A DNA stretch of 24,815 bases. Origin: CAZXVW01 sp964644025. Lineage in GTDB: Bacteria > Acidobacteriota > Terriglobia > Bryobacterales > Bryobacteraceae. Shown piece by piece: positions 1 to 7,887 of the stretch. The translations under genes and the position numbers were made by a program. The stretch covers positions 1 to 24,815 of the forward strand of contig CAZXVW010000040.1 in NCBI GenBank assembly GCA_964644025.1. The letters run 5' to 3'. The notes beneath the pieces are model-generated. The model was not told the DNA's origin and searched no databases. It worked only from the letters and a program-made list of their open reading frames with translations. Every line of letters starts with the position of its first letter. Position 1 is the first letter of the stretch.

Positions 1-16
1 CCACTCCGCTGCGCTT

Positions 17-38
17 CGGGACACAGGGGACAGTCCCG
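17..38. repeat. Short perfect hairpin, REP-like
   Basis: A 6-bp perfect inverted repeat, CGGGAC (17-22) and GTCCCG (33-38), flanks a 10-nt G/A-rich loop, and two further pairs (one of them G-T) can extend the stem outward to 15-40. It sits just beyond the 3' end of the VWFA gene. There is no T-tract in either direction, so a classical intrinsic terminator is not supported. The GGGGACAGTCCC-like core resembles intergenic REP-type palindromes of GC-rich soil bacteria, but only one copy is visible in this window. Confidence 0.35.
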
Positions 39-92
39 GACGTTGCTGGCCGGTGGCCGGGGGGCAGAGAAGCAGCTCACCGGCAGCAGGGG

Positions 93-2165
93 TTACGGTA
101 GCAGCACCAGGGGGGAGCGGAGGAAAGCAAATTTCCTGGCCACCTCGTCGATCACGTTGACCTGGCAGGTGTATCGTCCGGTTTCCAGTCCGGACAGCGG
201 TATCTGGAACTCGATCGGCAAGGCTCGCCGCGAGGGTCCGGGCGCCCGGGTGATTCGCACGGGTTCGGATTCGAAGGCCTTGATCTTACCGCGGAAGAGA
301 CTGACGCTGGCCGCGACGCTGGGCCTTTTGTTTTCGGGAAGCAGGCCCTCGTCGTAGACCTCCAGGTACACGTACATGTTCTGGTTCTTGCGGAACACCC
401 TGGTAATGCTGGGAATCAGGAGCTTGCCGCCGGTGACCAGCGGATGGTTCCGGAACAGTTTTTTGTTGCGCTCCGCCGCGCCGACGGCCGCCGCGAGCGG
501 CTCCCGCTGGCTTCCCCAAACCACCGAGCTGGTGTGGACGTACGGGGTTTCCTCAGTGAGGTCCGGCACGGTGAACTTCGTTTCAAAGGTTCCGATCTTT
601 CCCGTCTCGTTCTCCCGGGCGACAAATTTCAGGGTGTAGCCGCCCGGCGGGAGCGTGAAAGCGGTGTTGTATTGAAGCTGGCGGTTTGCTATCTGCTCCG
701 TCTTCACGCCGGTGAGCTTTACCCGGATGTTGTCCCGGACCGTAGCCATCAGCTTGCCGCTGCTATCGCGCACCTGGGCGATGAAGTCGAGCCGCGTGAC
801 CTCGGCGTTGCGCTTGCGGGCGAGTTCGATTTCCGAGCCGGGAATTTTCACCGCCACGGGCACGATATACCGGTCCTTGGCCCGACGGAAGTAGTCGACT
901 TCCAGGGCCAGCGGCAAGTCGGTTATCGGATCGCCGAGCAGAATTGCTTCCTCGAGCTGGCGTTCCCGGTCCGCCGAGCTGTACTGGCGGAATTGCTTGG
1001 GGGCGAAGTAGCCGCGCCGGTAGTCGAGCCTGGCGCGCGGCTGGGAGGGGAGGCGGACGCGGATGCGGCGGTACTTGCCGTCCTCGGCCGGGTTGGTGCT
1101 GTAGTAGCCGAGGATGTAGTAGCTGGAGATTTCTTGCTGGGCGCGGACAATGCCCAGCGTCAGGTCGTTGCTGTCGAGCAGTGCCTTGCCGCCAGTGTCG
1201 GCCGCCAGGGTGAACAGTGTTTCCTGCTGGTTGTTGAATCTCTCCCGGCGCTGGCGTTGGGCGGCGCCGGAGTACATGCTGGAGCCCCGGGTGGATCCCC
1301 GCCGGGAGTCCCCGCCCGGCGCCTCGGCCACCAGGCCGCGGGCATCCACCGGGAAGAAGGAAACATTGGCGCGCACCGCCGCGTTCACCGTGGCGCGCAA
1401 CTGCGACTGGTTCTCGACGCCGGTCTTGCCCACGCCGCTGGAGAAATACACGAGCGCCTTTTTTTCCGGCAACGAGGCCAGCATCTTCGTAGCCGTCTCC
1501 AGTGCGCTCAGTTTCCGGTCCGTGTTGAATATGTTGAATTCCGTCTCGTCGGCGGTGAAGGCCGCGCCGGTATCTTCGCCGGTTTCCTCTTCGCCGGCCG
1601 GGGCTTCCTCGGCGAGTTCGTTGGTCTCGCCGATACGGAACCCGCGGATGACTTCCAGGAGGCGGTCACGGTCGTCGGTGAAGTCCTCGAGCACGCGGAG
1701 CTCGCTAGAAAAACCCATGATGGCCACCAGGTCGGCGGGCCGCATCTTCTCCTCGATGAATTTCTCCGCGGCCTGCTGGGCCCGAATCTGGTCCTCGATG
1801 GGCATGGAGGAAAAATCGAAGAAAAGGACGATCAAGCGGCGATCGCGGTAACGAATCTGGCCGGGGGCCGAGGGGGTGATTTCCCGCCGCTCGACGGGCG
1901 GGGCGGTTTTGGGAGCGGGCGTTTCCGGAATCGAAGCCGGCTCGTCCAGACGCTGGAATTCGAACACGGCGATCTTCTGGGGGGCGCCGTCTTCGAAGAT
2001 TTCAAAATCGTCGCGAGTAAGCCCCTCGATGGTCCGGCCGGAGGAGTCCCGCACGTCGACGTTGACGACTACCAGGTTGCTGGTGACGGTGAAACGCAAC
2101 CCTTTCTGGGGTTGCTGGCCGGCGGCGGCCAGGGCGAGCAGGCATGGAATCCAGATCCATCTCAT
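93..2165 (-). CDS. VWFA-related acidobacterial domain protein, secreted
   Basis: The 690-aa protein begins with a hydrophobic signal peptide (about residues 1-16). Next comes a short beta region with the phrase LTRDDFEIFEDG (49-60), typical of the acidobacterial VWFA-related family. A von Willebrand A fold follows from about residue 108 to 375. The metal-site (MIDAS) loop reads D117-F-S-S-M121, so the final Ser of the usual DxSxS is Met. An acidic Glu/Thr-rich insert lies near 185-210 and an Arg/Ser/Gly-rich one near 290-315. The C-terminal half (about 420-690) is beta-rich and probably Ig-like. The family is thought to act in extracellular or periplasmic protein-protein contacts; no enzymatic role is evident. 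The ATG lies 2 nt after the stop of the upstream receptor and has no good Shine-Dalgarno, so translation is probably coupled. The family call is firm; its partner is unknown. Confidence 0.9.
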   Translation of the reverse strand: MRWIWIPCLLALAAAGQQPQKGLRFTVTSNLVVVNVDVRDSSGRTIEGLTRDDFEIFEDGAPQKIAVFEFQRLDEPASIPETPAPKTAPPVERREITPSAPGQIRYRDRRLIVLFFDFSSMPIEDQIRAQQAAEKFIEEKMRPADLVAIMGFSSELRVLEDFTDDRDRLLEVIRGFRIGETNELAEEAPAGEEETGEDTGAAFTADETEFNIFNTDRKLSALETATKMLASLPEKKALVYFSSGVGKTGVENQSQLRATVNAAVRANVSFFPVDARGLVAEAPGGDSRRGSTRGSSMYSGAAQRQRRERFNNQQETLFTLAADTGGKALLDSNDLTLGIVRAQQEISSYYILGYYSTNPAEDGKYRRIRVRLPSQPRARLDYRRGYFAPKQFRQYSSADRERQLEEAILLGDPITDLPLALEVDYFRRAKDRYIVPVAVKIPGSEIELARKRNAEVTRLDFIAQVRDSSGKLMATVRDNIRVKLTGVKTEQIANRQLQYNTAFTLPPGGYTLKFVARENETGKIGTFETKFTVPDLTEETPYVHTSSVVWGSQREPLAAAVGAAERNKKLFRNHPLVTGGKLLIPSITRVFRKNQNMYVYLEVYDEGLLPENKRPSVAASVSLFRGKIKAFESEPVRITRAPGPSRRALPIEFQIPLSGLETGRYTCQVNVIDEVARKFAFLRSPLVLLP

Positions 2166-2167
2166 AG

Positions 2168-5100
2168 CTAAAACCGGAACCGGACGTTGAGGGTCAGAGT
2201 CCGCATGGGAGCCGTGCGGGTGGCCCGCCCGTAGTTGGAGGCGTTCACGGTGGTGGCCACGCCGGTGTAGCTGACGTGGTTGATCGCGTTATTCGCCTCC
2301 AGGCGCACTTCCATGCGCCTCCGCTCGCCGGCAAGCCGAAAGGAACGTCCGAGGGCCAAATTCACGTTCACCCGTCCCGGGCCGGGAATCGTGTTCCGGC
2401 CGGCGTTGCCATAACGGCCCGGGGGCGGGAGCGTAAAGGCGGCCAGGTTGAAGAATCCCGCGCCGGCCGTCACCGGCAGGCCGGTGGCGTCCGCGCGGCT
2501 GCTGCCGACCACGCCCGTGCCTCCCGCATCCGCCCGGTTGCCCATCACCGTCGCCGTCAGAGGAGTGCCCGAATTCAAGGTGAGGCTTCCGCTCAGGGTC
2601 CAGTTCCTGAGCAAGCGTCCCGCCAGGCCTGGCACGCGGACGGTGGAGGGGCCTTCGCCCACCGGGGAGGTGAACAGGAAAGAAGTTCGCAGGGTGTGCC
2701 GCTGGTCGAAACTCGACAGGCCGCGCTCGGCGCTGATGTCTTTGTCGTTCTGGACGACGACAGCCTTGCCACCCCCGTAGGTGGAGACATCGTCGATGGA
2801 CTTCGACCAGGTGTAGAGCGCGTTAAAGGAAATGCCTCGCCGGAAGCGGCGCACGAGCCGCACCTGGCCGGCATGATAGATCGAGTTGCCTTCCGAGCTG
2901 TCGAAGATGAAGCCCACGGCGTTGCCGATCTTGCGGCGTTGCTCGGCGGTGAGCGGGGAACCCGGTGGTGCTTGGTTGGGCAGCCGCTGGATGTCGAGGC
3001 GCGTGCCCTTGGTTCCCAGGTATCCTGCTTCCAGCACCAGGGCCCAGGGCAGGTCTTGCTGCACGGCGAAGTTCCAGGTCTGGGCATAGCCGGCCCGGTA
3101 GCCGCGGTCGACCGCGTAGGTGTTGGTGATCTCAGCGGGCGGCACGGCGATGAATCCGTTCTGGACAGTAAACCAGCCGCCAAGGCTGTTGGTGAAGGCG
3201 GCGGTGTTGGCAAAAGGCGGCTGCTGCGCCATCCGGCTGGCGAGTTGATTGTAGATGGAGCCGTTGTAGTAGATGCCGTAGCCCGCTCGAATGCGCAGCG
3301 AACGCTTCGGATACGGCCGCCAGGCGAGGCCGATGCGGGGGGCGATGTTGTTTCGATCCGGATCGACCAGTCCCTTGGGAAACACGCCGGTGTACGGCCC
3401 GCTCTGGCCGGGGGTGACCACCGCGACGCCGGTGAATCCGGGGGCGATGTCGAGGTTGGCCATCTTCCCGTACTTTTCGTACAGCGGCTCGGAATACTCG
3501 TAGCGGAGGCCGAAATTGATCGACAGGTTGGAGCGCACCCGCCAGTCATCCTGGGCGTACCAGTTGTAGCTGGAAGCGCGGAAATACATACTCGAGCTTC
3601 CGAAGCGGATGGAACTGGTCTGCGGAATTCCGAGCAGGAAATCGGCCATGTCGAAGCCGGTGTGGGGCAGGGGATTGCCCCGCTCGTCGAATGCGCTGGT
3701 GGCGAGGCCGCTGAAGCTGAACGAGCCACGCCCGTCTTCGTCCGTCCGGTTGTTGATCTGGCTGCGCCGGTAGCCAAAGCCAAGCGCGAGGTTGTGAGAT
3801 CCAATCACCCACGTGAGGCCTTCACTGGCGCCCGCAGTCTGGCGGCGGTTCAGTTGTGCGCTGCCGTCCCGGAGGCTGCCGAAGTTGGTGAAGGAGAGGT
3901 TGGGCGGGCCGAAATTCACCGGGTCGCGGGAGGTGCCCTGGATTCCCAGTTCTCCGGCGACGTCTTTCCCGTAAGCGAAGAACGGAATGGTCTCAGTCCG
4001 GTTCCGGCTGAAAGTGAGGCGGAGATTGTTGACCAGCGTGGCCGCCAGGGTGTGCGTCCAGCCCACGCTGGCGCTCAATCCCCGGCCCGCGGTGGTGTCG
4101 CGGAACCCGTATAGCTGCGCCGTCTCGGAGTTTCTTTGCTGGAGGTTGAACGAGACCGAGAGGCGGTTCCGGCGGCCGAGGCTCTGGCTCACGCGGGCTC
4201 CAAGGTTGTCCGTGTTCTGGGGAATCGAGGTTACGATCTGGTAGTTCTGCACTTTCCCGTGCAGGTTCGGCAAGGGAATAAAGGAGAGCAACCCCTCGGC
4301 CGCCGGGTTGAGGCGGGCAGAGGGAATCACGTTACCAGGAAACGGCGCCCCCGTGGCCGGATCGTAGATGGAGACGCCACCGTGACCTACCGACCGGGAG
4401 AAATCCCCTGATCGTTCCGCGGCGTTGGGCACGGTCGACAGAGAGTTGAACTCGTTTCGGCTGCGCGTGCCGGAGTAGTTCACAAAAAAGAACGTGTCCG
4501 GGCTGTCCACCAGCTTCGGGATCCGCAATTGGCCGCCGGCCCCGGCGCCGAACCGGGCCCTGGCATAGGAGGCCTTGGGGACTTCCTGGCCGGTGAGTGA
4601 GTAGGGCCGCGCGTCCAATGCCGAGTTGTTCAGCGAGAAAGAGGCCATGCCCCGGAGGGAGCCCTGCGGGCGGCGGCGCCGGTTCCCAAACACCGAGACG
4701 CCGCGTTTCTTGAGGTATTCGATTCGCTTTTGGATGTCCTCCCGGCTCAGGTTGCCTCGCGAACCGCCCAGGCGGCCTCCAGGTCCGCCACGCCCGCCCG
4801 GGCCACCGCCACCGCGCATTCCTCCGGGCATGCCGCCACGCGTGCCACCGGCCATACCCGCCGGTCCGCGGGGGCTTCCACGGACCGCGTCAGCCCCGGC
4901 TCCACTGAAACCTGGCGGCGCCTGGGTCGCGGCCCCTCGAAACCCGCCGGGCCCGCCGCCCGGAAAGCGGCCGCGCAAACCCAGCAACGACGGCTGTTGC
5001 TCCTCCATCTGCAAGCCGCGGCTGAGGCTGCCACTGACCAGGAAGGACTCATTCGCGCTTTGTGCCAGGGTGCCGGAATCGGCCGGCGCCGCAGCGATGG

Positions 5101-5545
5101 CCGATTCCAGCGCGGACAGGACTTCGTCATCGGCCGTCCGGCTCAGCAGCACGCGTTCGAAGTTGCCTTGCTTGCCGGCTGGCGCCGAGGGTCTCGCTTG
5201 ATTGGGAGCTTCCAGCGCCAACTGCCAGTCAAGCGACACCGGCCCGCGGGTCACGTTCACCGTTCGCCGCGCTGGGGCGAAGCCGAACATTTCCACCTCG
5301 AAGGTCCACTGGCCGGGCGTGAGGTCCTCGAAAACGTATTCGCCGGTCTCGCTGGTGGAAGTGATGAGTTTCCGGTCGCCCTGGGTCGCGGTGATGGTGG
5401 CACCGGGGATCGGCAATCCGTTGCTGGTCACGCGGCCCCGGCACTCCGCCGCCATGGCCGGCACGGCGGGGATCAGCATCGCAACGAGAATACTTCTTAT
5501 CAGCCTGTTCAGCATCTTCGGCCACCGGCCTGTTTGCTGTGCCAT
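2168..5545 (-). CDS. TonB-dependent receptor, carboxypeptidase-regulatory (Oar-like)
   Basis: From the chosen start this is 1125 aa. A signal peptide spans about 12-32 and ends PAMA. A carboxypeptidase regulatory-like beta-sandwich follows (about 33-111), with TSNGLPIPGATITATQGD near its beginning. A Ser/Ala/Gln-rich stretch then leads into a striking Gly/Pro/Arg/Met-rich segment (about 190-265). Around 306-316 is NNSALDARPYS, a phrase common in acidobacterial Oar-like receptors. The rest is a large outer-membrane beta-barrel ending in RFRF, as expected for BAM-inserted barrels. Family members import or bind large substrates at the outer membrane; the ligand here cannot be read from sequence. 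An upstream in-frame ATG at 5668 exists, but the ATG at 5545 has GGAG 5 nt before it and gives a sensible signal peptide. It is the first gene of a two-gene operon with the VWFA protein. Confidence 0.9.
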   Translation of the reverse strand: MAQQTGRWPKMLNRLIRSILVAMLIPAVPAMAAECRGRVTSNGLPIPGATITATQGDRKLITSTSETGEYVFEDLTPGQWTFEVEMFGFAPARRTVNVTRGPVSLDWQLALEAPNQARPSAPAGKQGNFERVLLSRTADDEVLSALESAIAAAPADSGTLAQSANESFLVSGSLSRGLQMEEQQPSLLGLRGRFPGGGPGGFRGAATQAPPGFSGAGADAVRGSPRGPAGMAGGTRGGMPGGMRGGGGPGGRGGPGGRLGGSRGNLSREDIQKRIEYLKKRGVSVFGNRRRRPQGSLRGMASFSLNNSALDARPYSLTGQEVPKASYARARFGAGAGGQLRIPKLVDSPDTFFFVNYSGTRSRNEFNSLSTVPNAAERSGDFSRSVGHGGVSIYDPATGAPFPGNVIPSARLNPAAEGLLSFIPLPNLHGKVQNYQIVTSIPQNTDNLGARVSQSLGRRNRLSVSFNLQQRNSETAQLYGFRDTTAGRGLSASVGWTHTLAATLVNNLRLTFSRNRTETIPFFAYGKDVAGELGIQGTSRDPVNFGPPNLSFTNFGSLRDGSAQLNRRQTAGASEGLTWVIGSHNLALGFGYRRSQINNRTDEDGRGSFSFSGLATSAFDERGNPLPHTGFDMADFLLGIPQTSSIRFGSSSMYFRASSYNWYAQDDWRVRSNLSINFGLRYEYSEPLYEKYGKMANLDIAPGFTGVAVVTPGQSGPYTGVFPKGLVDPDRNNIAPRIGLAWRPYPKRSLRIRAGYGIYYNGSIYNQLASRMAQQPPFANTAAFTNSLGGWFTVQNGFIAVPPAEITNTYAVDRGYRAGYAQTWNFAVQQDLPWALVLEAGYLGTKGTRLDIQRLPNQAPPGSPLTAEQRRKIGNAVGFIFDSSEGNSIYHAGQVRLVRRFRRGISFNALYTWSKSIDDVSTYGGGKAVVVQNDKDISAERGLSSFDQRHTLRTSFLFTSPVGEGPSTVRVPGLAGRLLRNWTLSGSLTLNSGTPLTATVMGNRADAGGTGVVGSSRADATGLPVTAGAGFFNLAAFTLPPPGRYGNAGRNTIPGPGRVNVNLALGRSFRLAGERRRMEVRLEANNAINHVSYTGVATTVNASNYGRATRTAPMRTLTLNVRFRF

Positions 5546-5550
5546 CACAT

Positions 5551-5554
5551 CTCC
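5551..5554 (-). promoter_or_regulatory. Shine-Dalgarno deciding the receptor start
   Basis: On the minus strand GGAG lies 5 nt before the ATG at 5545. The alternative ATG at 5515 has only a weak GAAG upstream, and the one at 5668 would add a basic, Gly-rich leader in front of the signal peptide. Confidence 0.55.
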
Positions 5555-5737
5555 GCGCTGCCGCGTCTCCTGAGCGCCCGGCGCATAGCGACAAGTCCCG
5601 CCGCCTTCCCCGTTTGTTTCCCGGACACGTACCCCGCTCGCCGCCGACGCTTTCGCCGGCCCAGCCAATGAACTGCTTCGCCTTTAAAGACGCGGTTCCT
5701 TTTCCGCGGGGTTACCCGGGGCGGTTGTTTGCCGGTC

Positions 5738-5749
5738 CCGGCGCCGGGT
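5738..5749. repeat. 12-bp palindrome in divergent intergenic region
   Basis: CCCGGCGCCGGG is a perfect 12-bp palindrome, 49 nt before the epimerase start and about 190 nt before the receptor start. It could be an operator between the divergent genes, but in DNA this GC-rich such palindromes also arise by chance. The rest of 5546-5797 shows no convincing -35/-10 pair. Confidence 0.2.
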
Positions 5750-5797
5750 CGCGGCCCGGTTGCGAAGCCGGGCGGAAGTGAAGGATGCTGTGGGGGT

Positions 5798-6700
5798 ATG
5801 GACATTTCACGGCGGAACCTTCTTGGCGGGGCCTGTGGCGCGTTTTTCGGCGGGCGGGCGGCGGCCCAGGGTACGTTTTCCGAGCCGCTCGGCGTACAGC
5901 TTTACACGGTCCGGGACCTGCTGCCGACACGGGCACGTGAGACCTTGAAGGCGATCGCGGAGATCGGCTACACCGAGGTGGAAACCTTTTCCGGGGACGC
6001 GCCGCGGTTCGAGGCGTACTTCAAGGAATTCGGCCTGAAAACGCCGAGCGGCCACTTTGAAACGCCCCTGTTTACGGGCAACTGGGCTGCTTGGGAAGTA
6101 CAGTTTCCCAATGGCCGGCCGAAGGGTTACACGCTGGAGGCGGCCATCGGGATCGCCAAGAAAATGGGCATGAAGTACATGGTGGTTCCGTACCTGATGC
6201 CCGCCGAGCGCCACGGGCGGGATTCTTTCCTCCGTTTCGCAGAGCAGATGAACCGGGCGGGAGAGCAGGTGCGCTCGGCCGGCCTCACGCTTTGCTACCA
6301 CAACCACGGGTTCGAATTCTCCGGCCTGGGCAGCGAAAGGCCATTCGATGTCTTGATGAAGAACTTCGAGCCGGAGCTAGTCTACTGGGAACTGGATGTG
6401 TTCTGGTGCAGCCTGGCCGGCTATGATCCCGCCCAACTGATCAGTGACTACCCGGATCGGATCGCGCTGCTTCACCTCAAGGACAAACCCAAAGGAGCCA
6501 AGCGCCAGACTGACGAACGAATGGTGAAGCCGGAAATATTCAAGGAGGTAGGGGGCGGAGACCTGGATTTCCGGGCGATTCTCCGTGCCGCCGAGGTGGC
6601 CGGCGTGGCTCATTATTTTGTCGAGCAGGATGAATGTCCGGGCAACCCGCTGGACAGTCTCCGGGCAAGTTACACTCACTTGCGGAAGCTCAAAGTCTGA
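5798..6700 (+). CDS. Sugar phosphate isomerase/epimerase-like TIM barrel, Tat-exported
   Basis: The 300-aa protein opens with a twin-arginine signal, S4-R-R-N-L-L9, followed by a small hydrophobic stretch and an Ala-rich cleavage region (about 20-25). Export in folded form is therefore expected. The body is a xylose-isomerase-like (AP endonuclease 2 family) TIM barrel, beginning LGVQLYTVRD (31-40). Probable metal-site residues include H168 in YHNH, D200 in WELDVFW, H226 in LLHLKDK and E276 in YFVEQDE. Family members isomerise or epimerise sugars and inositols; the substrate here is unknown. The frame is open from 5729, but the ATG at 5798 begins the Tat signal directly; its ribosome site is not ideal (AAGGA 12 nt upstream, GGGGG very close). 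It runs divergently from the receptor and converges on the RraA gene with a 21-nt gap. Confidence 0.85.
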   Translation: MDISRRNLLGGACGAFFGGRAAAQGTFSEPLGVQLYTVRDLLPTRARETLKAIAEIGYTEVETFSGDAPRFEAYFKEFGLKTPSGHFETPLFTGNWAAWEVQFPNGRPKGYTLEAAIGIAKKMGMKYMVVPYLMPAERHGRDSFLRFAEQMNRAGEQVRSAGLTLCYHNHGFEFSGLGSERPFDVLMKNFEPELVYWELDVFWCSLAGYDPAQLISDYPDRIALLHLKDKPKGAKRQTDERMVKPEIFKEVGGGDLDFRAILRAAEVAGVAHYFVEQDECPGNPLDSLRASYTHLRKLKV

Positions 6701-6721
6701 GGCGCGGGGCTGGCCGGGGGG

Positions 6722-7387
6722 TCAGTCCAGGAGCCGCCGGCGTAACCCTTCGAGGGTGAAGCCGGGGCCGCGGATGTATTCCATGAGGGCGCTTTCCCGC
6801 TGGCGCACTTGCTCGACCTTCGCCGGAAGCGCATCTTCCACGCCCGGCGGGATGAGCAGGAGTCCGTTTTCATCGCCGTGAAGCAGGTCGCCGGACCGGA
6901 TGACCAGCCCCTGGATTTGAACCGGGACGCCCACCCGGGCGATGCGGAAGTTGGCGTGACTGGCCACGGTTCCCCGGGCAAAATAATGGAAGCGCAAGGC
7001 CCGTACTTCCGGGATGTCGCGGACGGCGGCATCACTGACCAGGCCGACGGCGCCCAGGCGGGTGAAGGTGGTCGCCATGACTTCCCCGCAGTGGGCGGCG
7101 AACTCCGGGCGTCCGCCGATCTCCTGGAAGGCGATCACGGCGGGTTTCGGGGCCGCGGCGACGGCTTCGTAGAGCTGGACGAAGGCGGCCGGATCGTGGG
7201 GTTCCGAGCAGGTTACGGTTTCCACCTGGGCGGTAACCGCGTAGCCGCACATCCGGCCCAGCTCGGGAAACAGGCAGCGGATCGCGAGCGGCGTAAACCC
7301 TTCGTGCCGCTGGCGCAGCTCCAACAGCTCAATTGCATTCGAGAGCGTCGGCGTATCGACACTCTTCAAGTACTCAATCCAGGACAT
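6722..7387 (-). CDS. RraA family protein (aldolase/decarboxylase-like)
   Basis: The 221-aa protein has the RraA fold signatures: a central segment with GLVSDAAVRD, giving the R123-D124-x2-E127 motif, and near the end SGDLLHGDENGLLLIP (165-180), the conserved GD-x-x-HGD turn. Biochemically characterised members are divalent-metal 4-hydroxy-4-methyl-2-oxoglutarate or oxaloacetate lyases; E. coli RraA instead modulates RNase E. Sequence alone does not separate these. Old annotations often call this family demethylmenaquinone methyltransferase, which is misleading. The open frame extends upstream to 7582, but that part overlaps the PEBP gene; the ATG at 7387 has AGGGAG 6 nt upstream and starts 26 nt after the PEBP stop. 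It is the last gene of a four-gene minus-strand cluster. Confidence 0.88.
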   Translation of the reverse strand: MSWIEYLKSVDTPTLSNAIELLELRQRHEGFTPLAIRCLFPELGRMCGYAVTAQVETVTCSEPHDPAAFVQLYEAVAAAPKPAVIAFQEIGGRPEFAAHCGEVMATTFTRLGAVGLVSDAAVRDIPEVRALRFHYFARGTVASHANFRIARVGVPVQIQGLVIRSGDLLHGDENGLLLIPPGVEDALPAKVEQVRQRESALMEYIRGPGFTLEGLRRRLLD

Positions 7388-7393
7388 GCGAAT

Positions 7394-7399
7394 CTCCCT
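7394..7399 (-). promoter_or_regulatory. Shine-Dalgarno deciding the RraA start
   Basis: AGGGAG on the minus strand is 6 nt before the ATG at 7387, supporting this internal start over the upstream frame extension that would overlap the PEBP gene. Confidence 0.6.
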
Positions 7400-7413
7400 G
7401 GCCGGTCGCGCCG

Positions 7414-7872
7414 CTACCGGCGTTCGTACCGGCCCATGTACTGCGCTTCGGCGAGGACGCGGCCCCGGAGGGCGCGGTCCAGTTCGGCGCGTTTGGCGCC
7501 TTCCCGCAAACGGAGGGACTCGGTATCCACCGCGTACAGTTTGAAATAGTAGCGGTGGGGGCCGTGTCCCTTCGGCGGGCACGGGCCGCCGTAGCCGCGA
7601 CGCCCGAAATCGTTCTTGCCGCTGACGCCCACATCACCCGGGCGGAATCCTTCCTCCAGGCGGTTGACGCCCGCCGGGATGTCCCATAGCAACCAATGGT
7701 TCCAGGTGCCCACCGGCGCGTCGGGGTCGTCCACGATCAGCGCGAAGCTCTTCGTGGTTACCGGCGCGTCCTGCCACTGGATGGCGGGCGAAAGGTCGGC
7801 TCCCTCACAGGTGTGGCGTTTGGGGATGGTATCGCCCTCGCGAAAACCTTCGACACTCAGTTTGAAAGTCAT
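7414..7872 (-). CDS. YbhB/YbcL family PEBP (Raf kinase inhibitor-like) protein
   Basis: The 152-aa protein matches the bacterial phosphatidylethanolamine-binding protein family in length and both ligand-site motifs: DDPDAP (48-53), followed by HW at 59-60, and GPCPPKGHGPHRYYFKLYAVD-type sequence around 96-115. There is no signal peptide, so it should be cytoplasmic. The bacterial role is poorly defined; the fold binds small anionic ligands, and the eukaryotic kinase-inhibitor name is only homology. The start ATG has GGAGG 5 nt upstream. The gene starts 15 nt after the methyltransferase stop and ends 26 nt before the RraA start, so the genes are probably cotranscribed. Confidence 0.93.
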   Translation of the reverse strand: MTFKLSVEGFREGDTIPKRHTCEGADLSPAIQWQDAPVTTKSFALIVDDPDAPVGTWNHWLLWDIPAGVNRLEEGFRPGDVGVSGKNDFGRRGYGGPCPPKGHGPHRYYFKLYAVDTESLRLREGAKRAELDRALRGRVLAEAQYMGRYERR

Positions 7873-7887
7873 CGGTTCCTCCGTTCG

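Noticed and set aside
444..2171. 575-aa plus-strand open frame opposite the VWFA gene
   Set aside because: It is the antisense shadow of a clear gene in GC-rich DNA. It has no recognisable domain, no ribosome site, and His/Gly/Val-rich composition typical of reverse-complement frames.
2276..4114. 612-aa plus-strand open frame opposite the TonB receptor
   Set aside because: The receptor on the other strand has signal peptide, domains and C-terminal barrel signature. The antisense frame shows none.
5230..5545. Possible defence or secretion system behind the receptor/VWFA pair
   Set aside because: VWA proteins occur in some defence systems (for example with MoxR ATPases), but no ATPase, protease or nuclease partner is present, and the family is a known acidobacterial envelope group.
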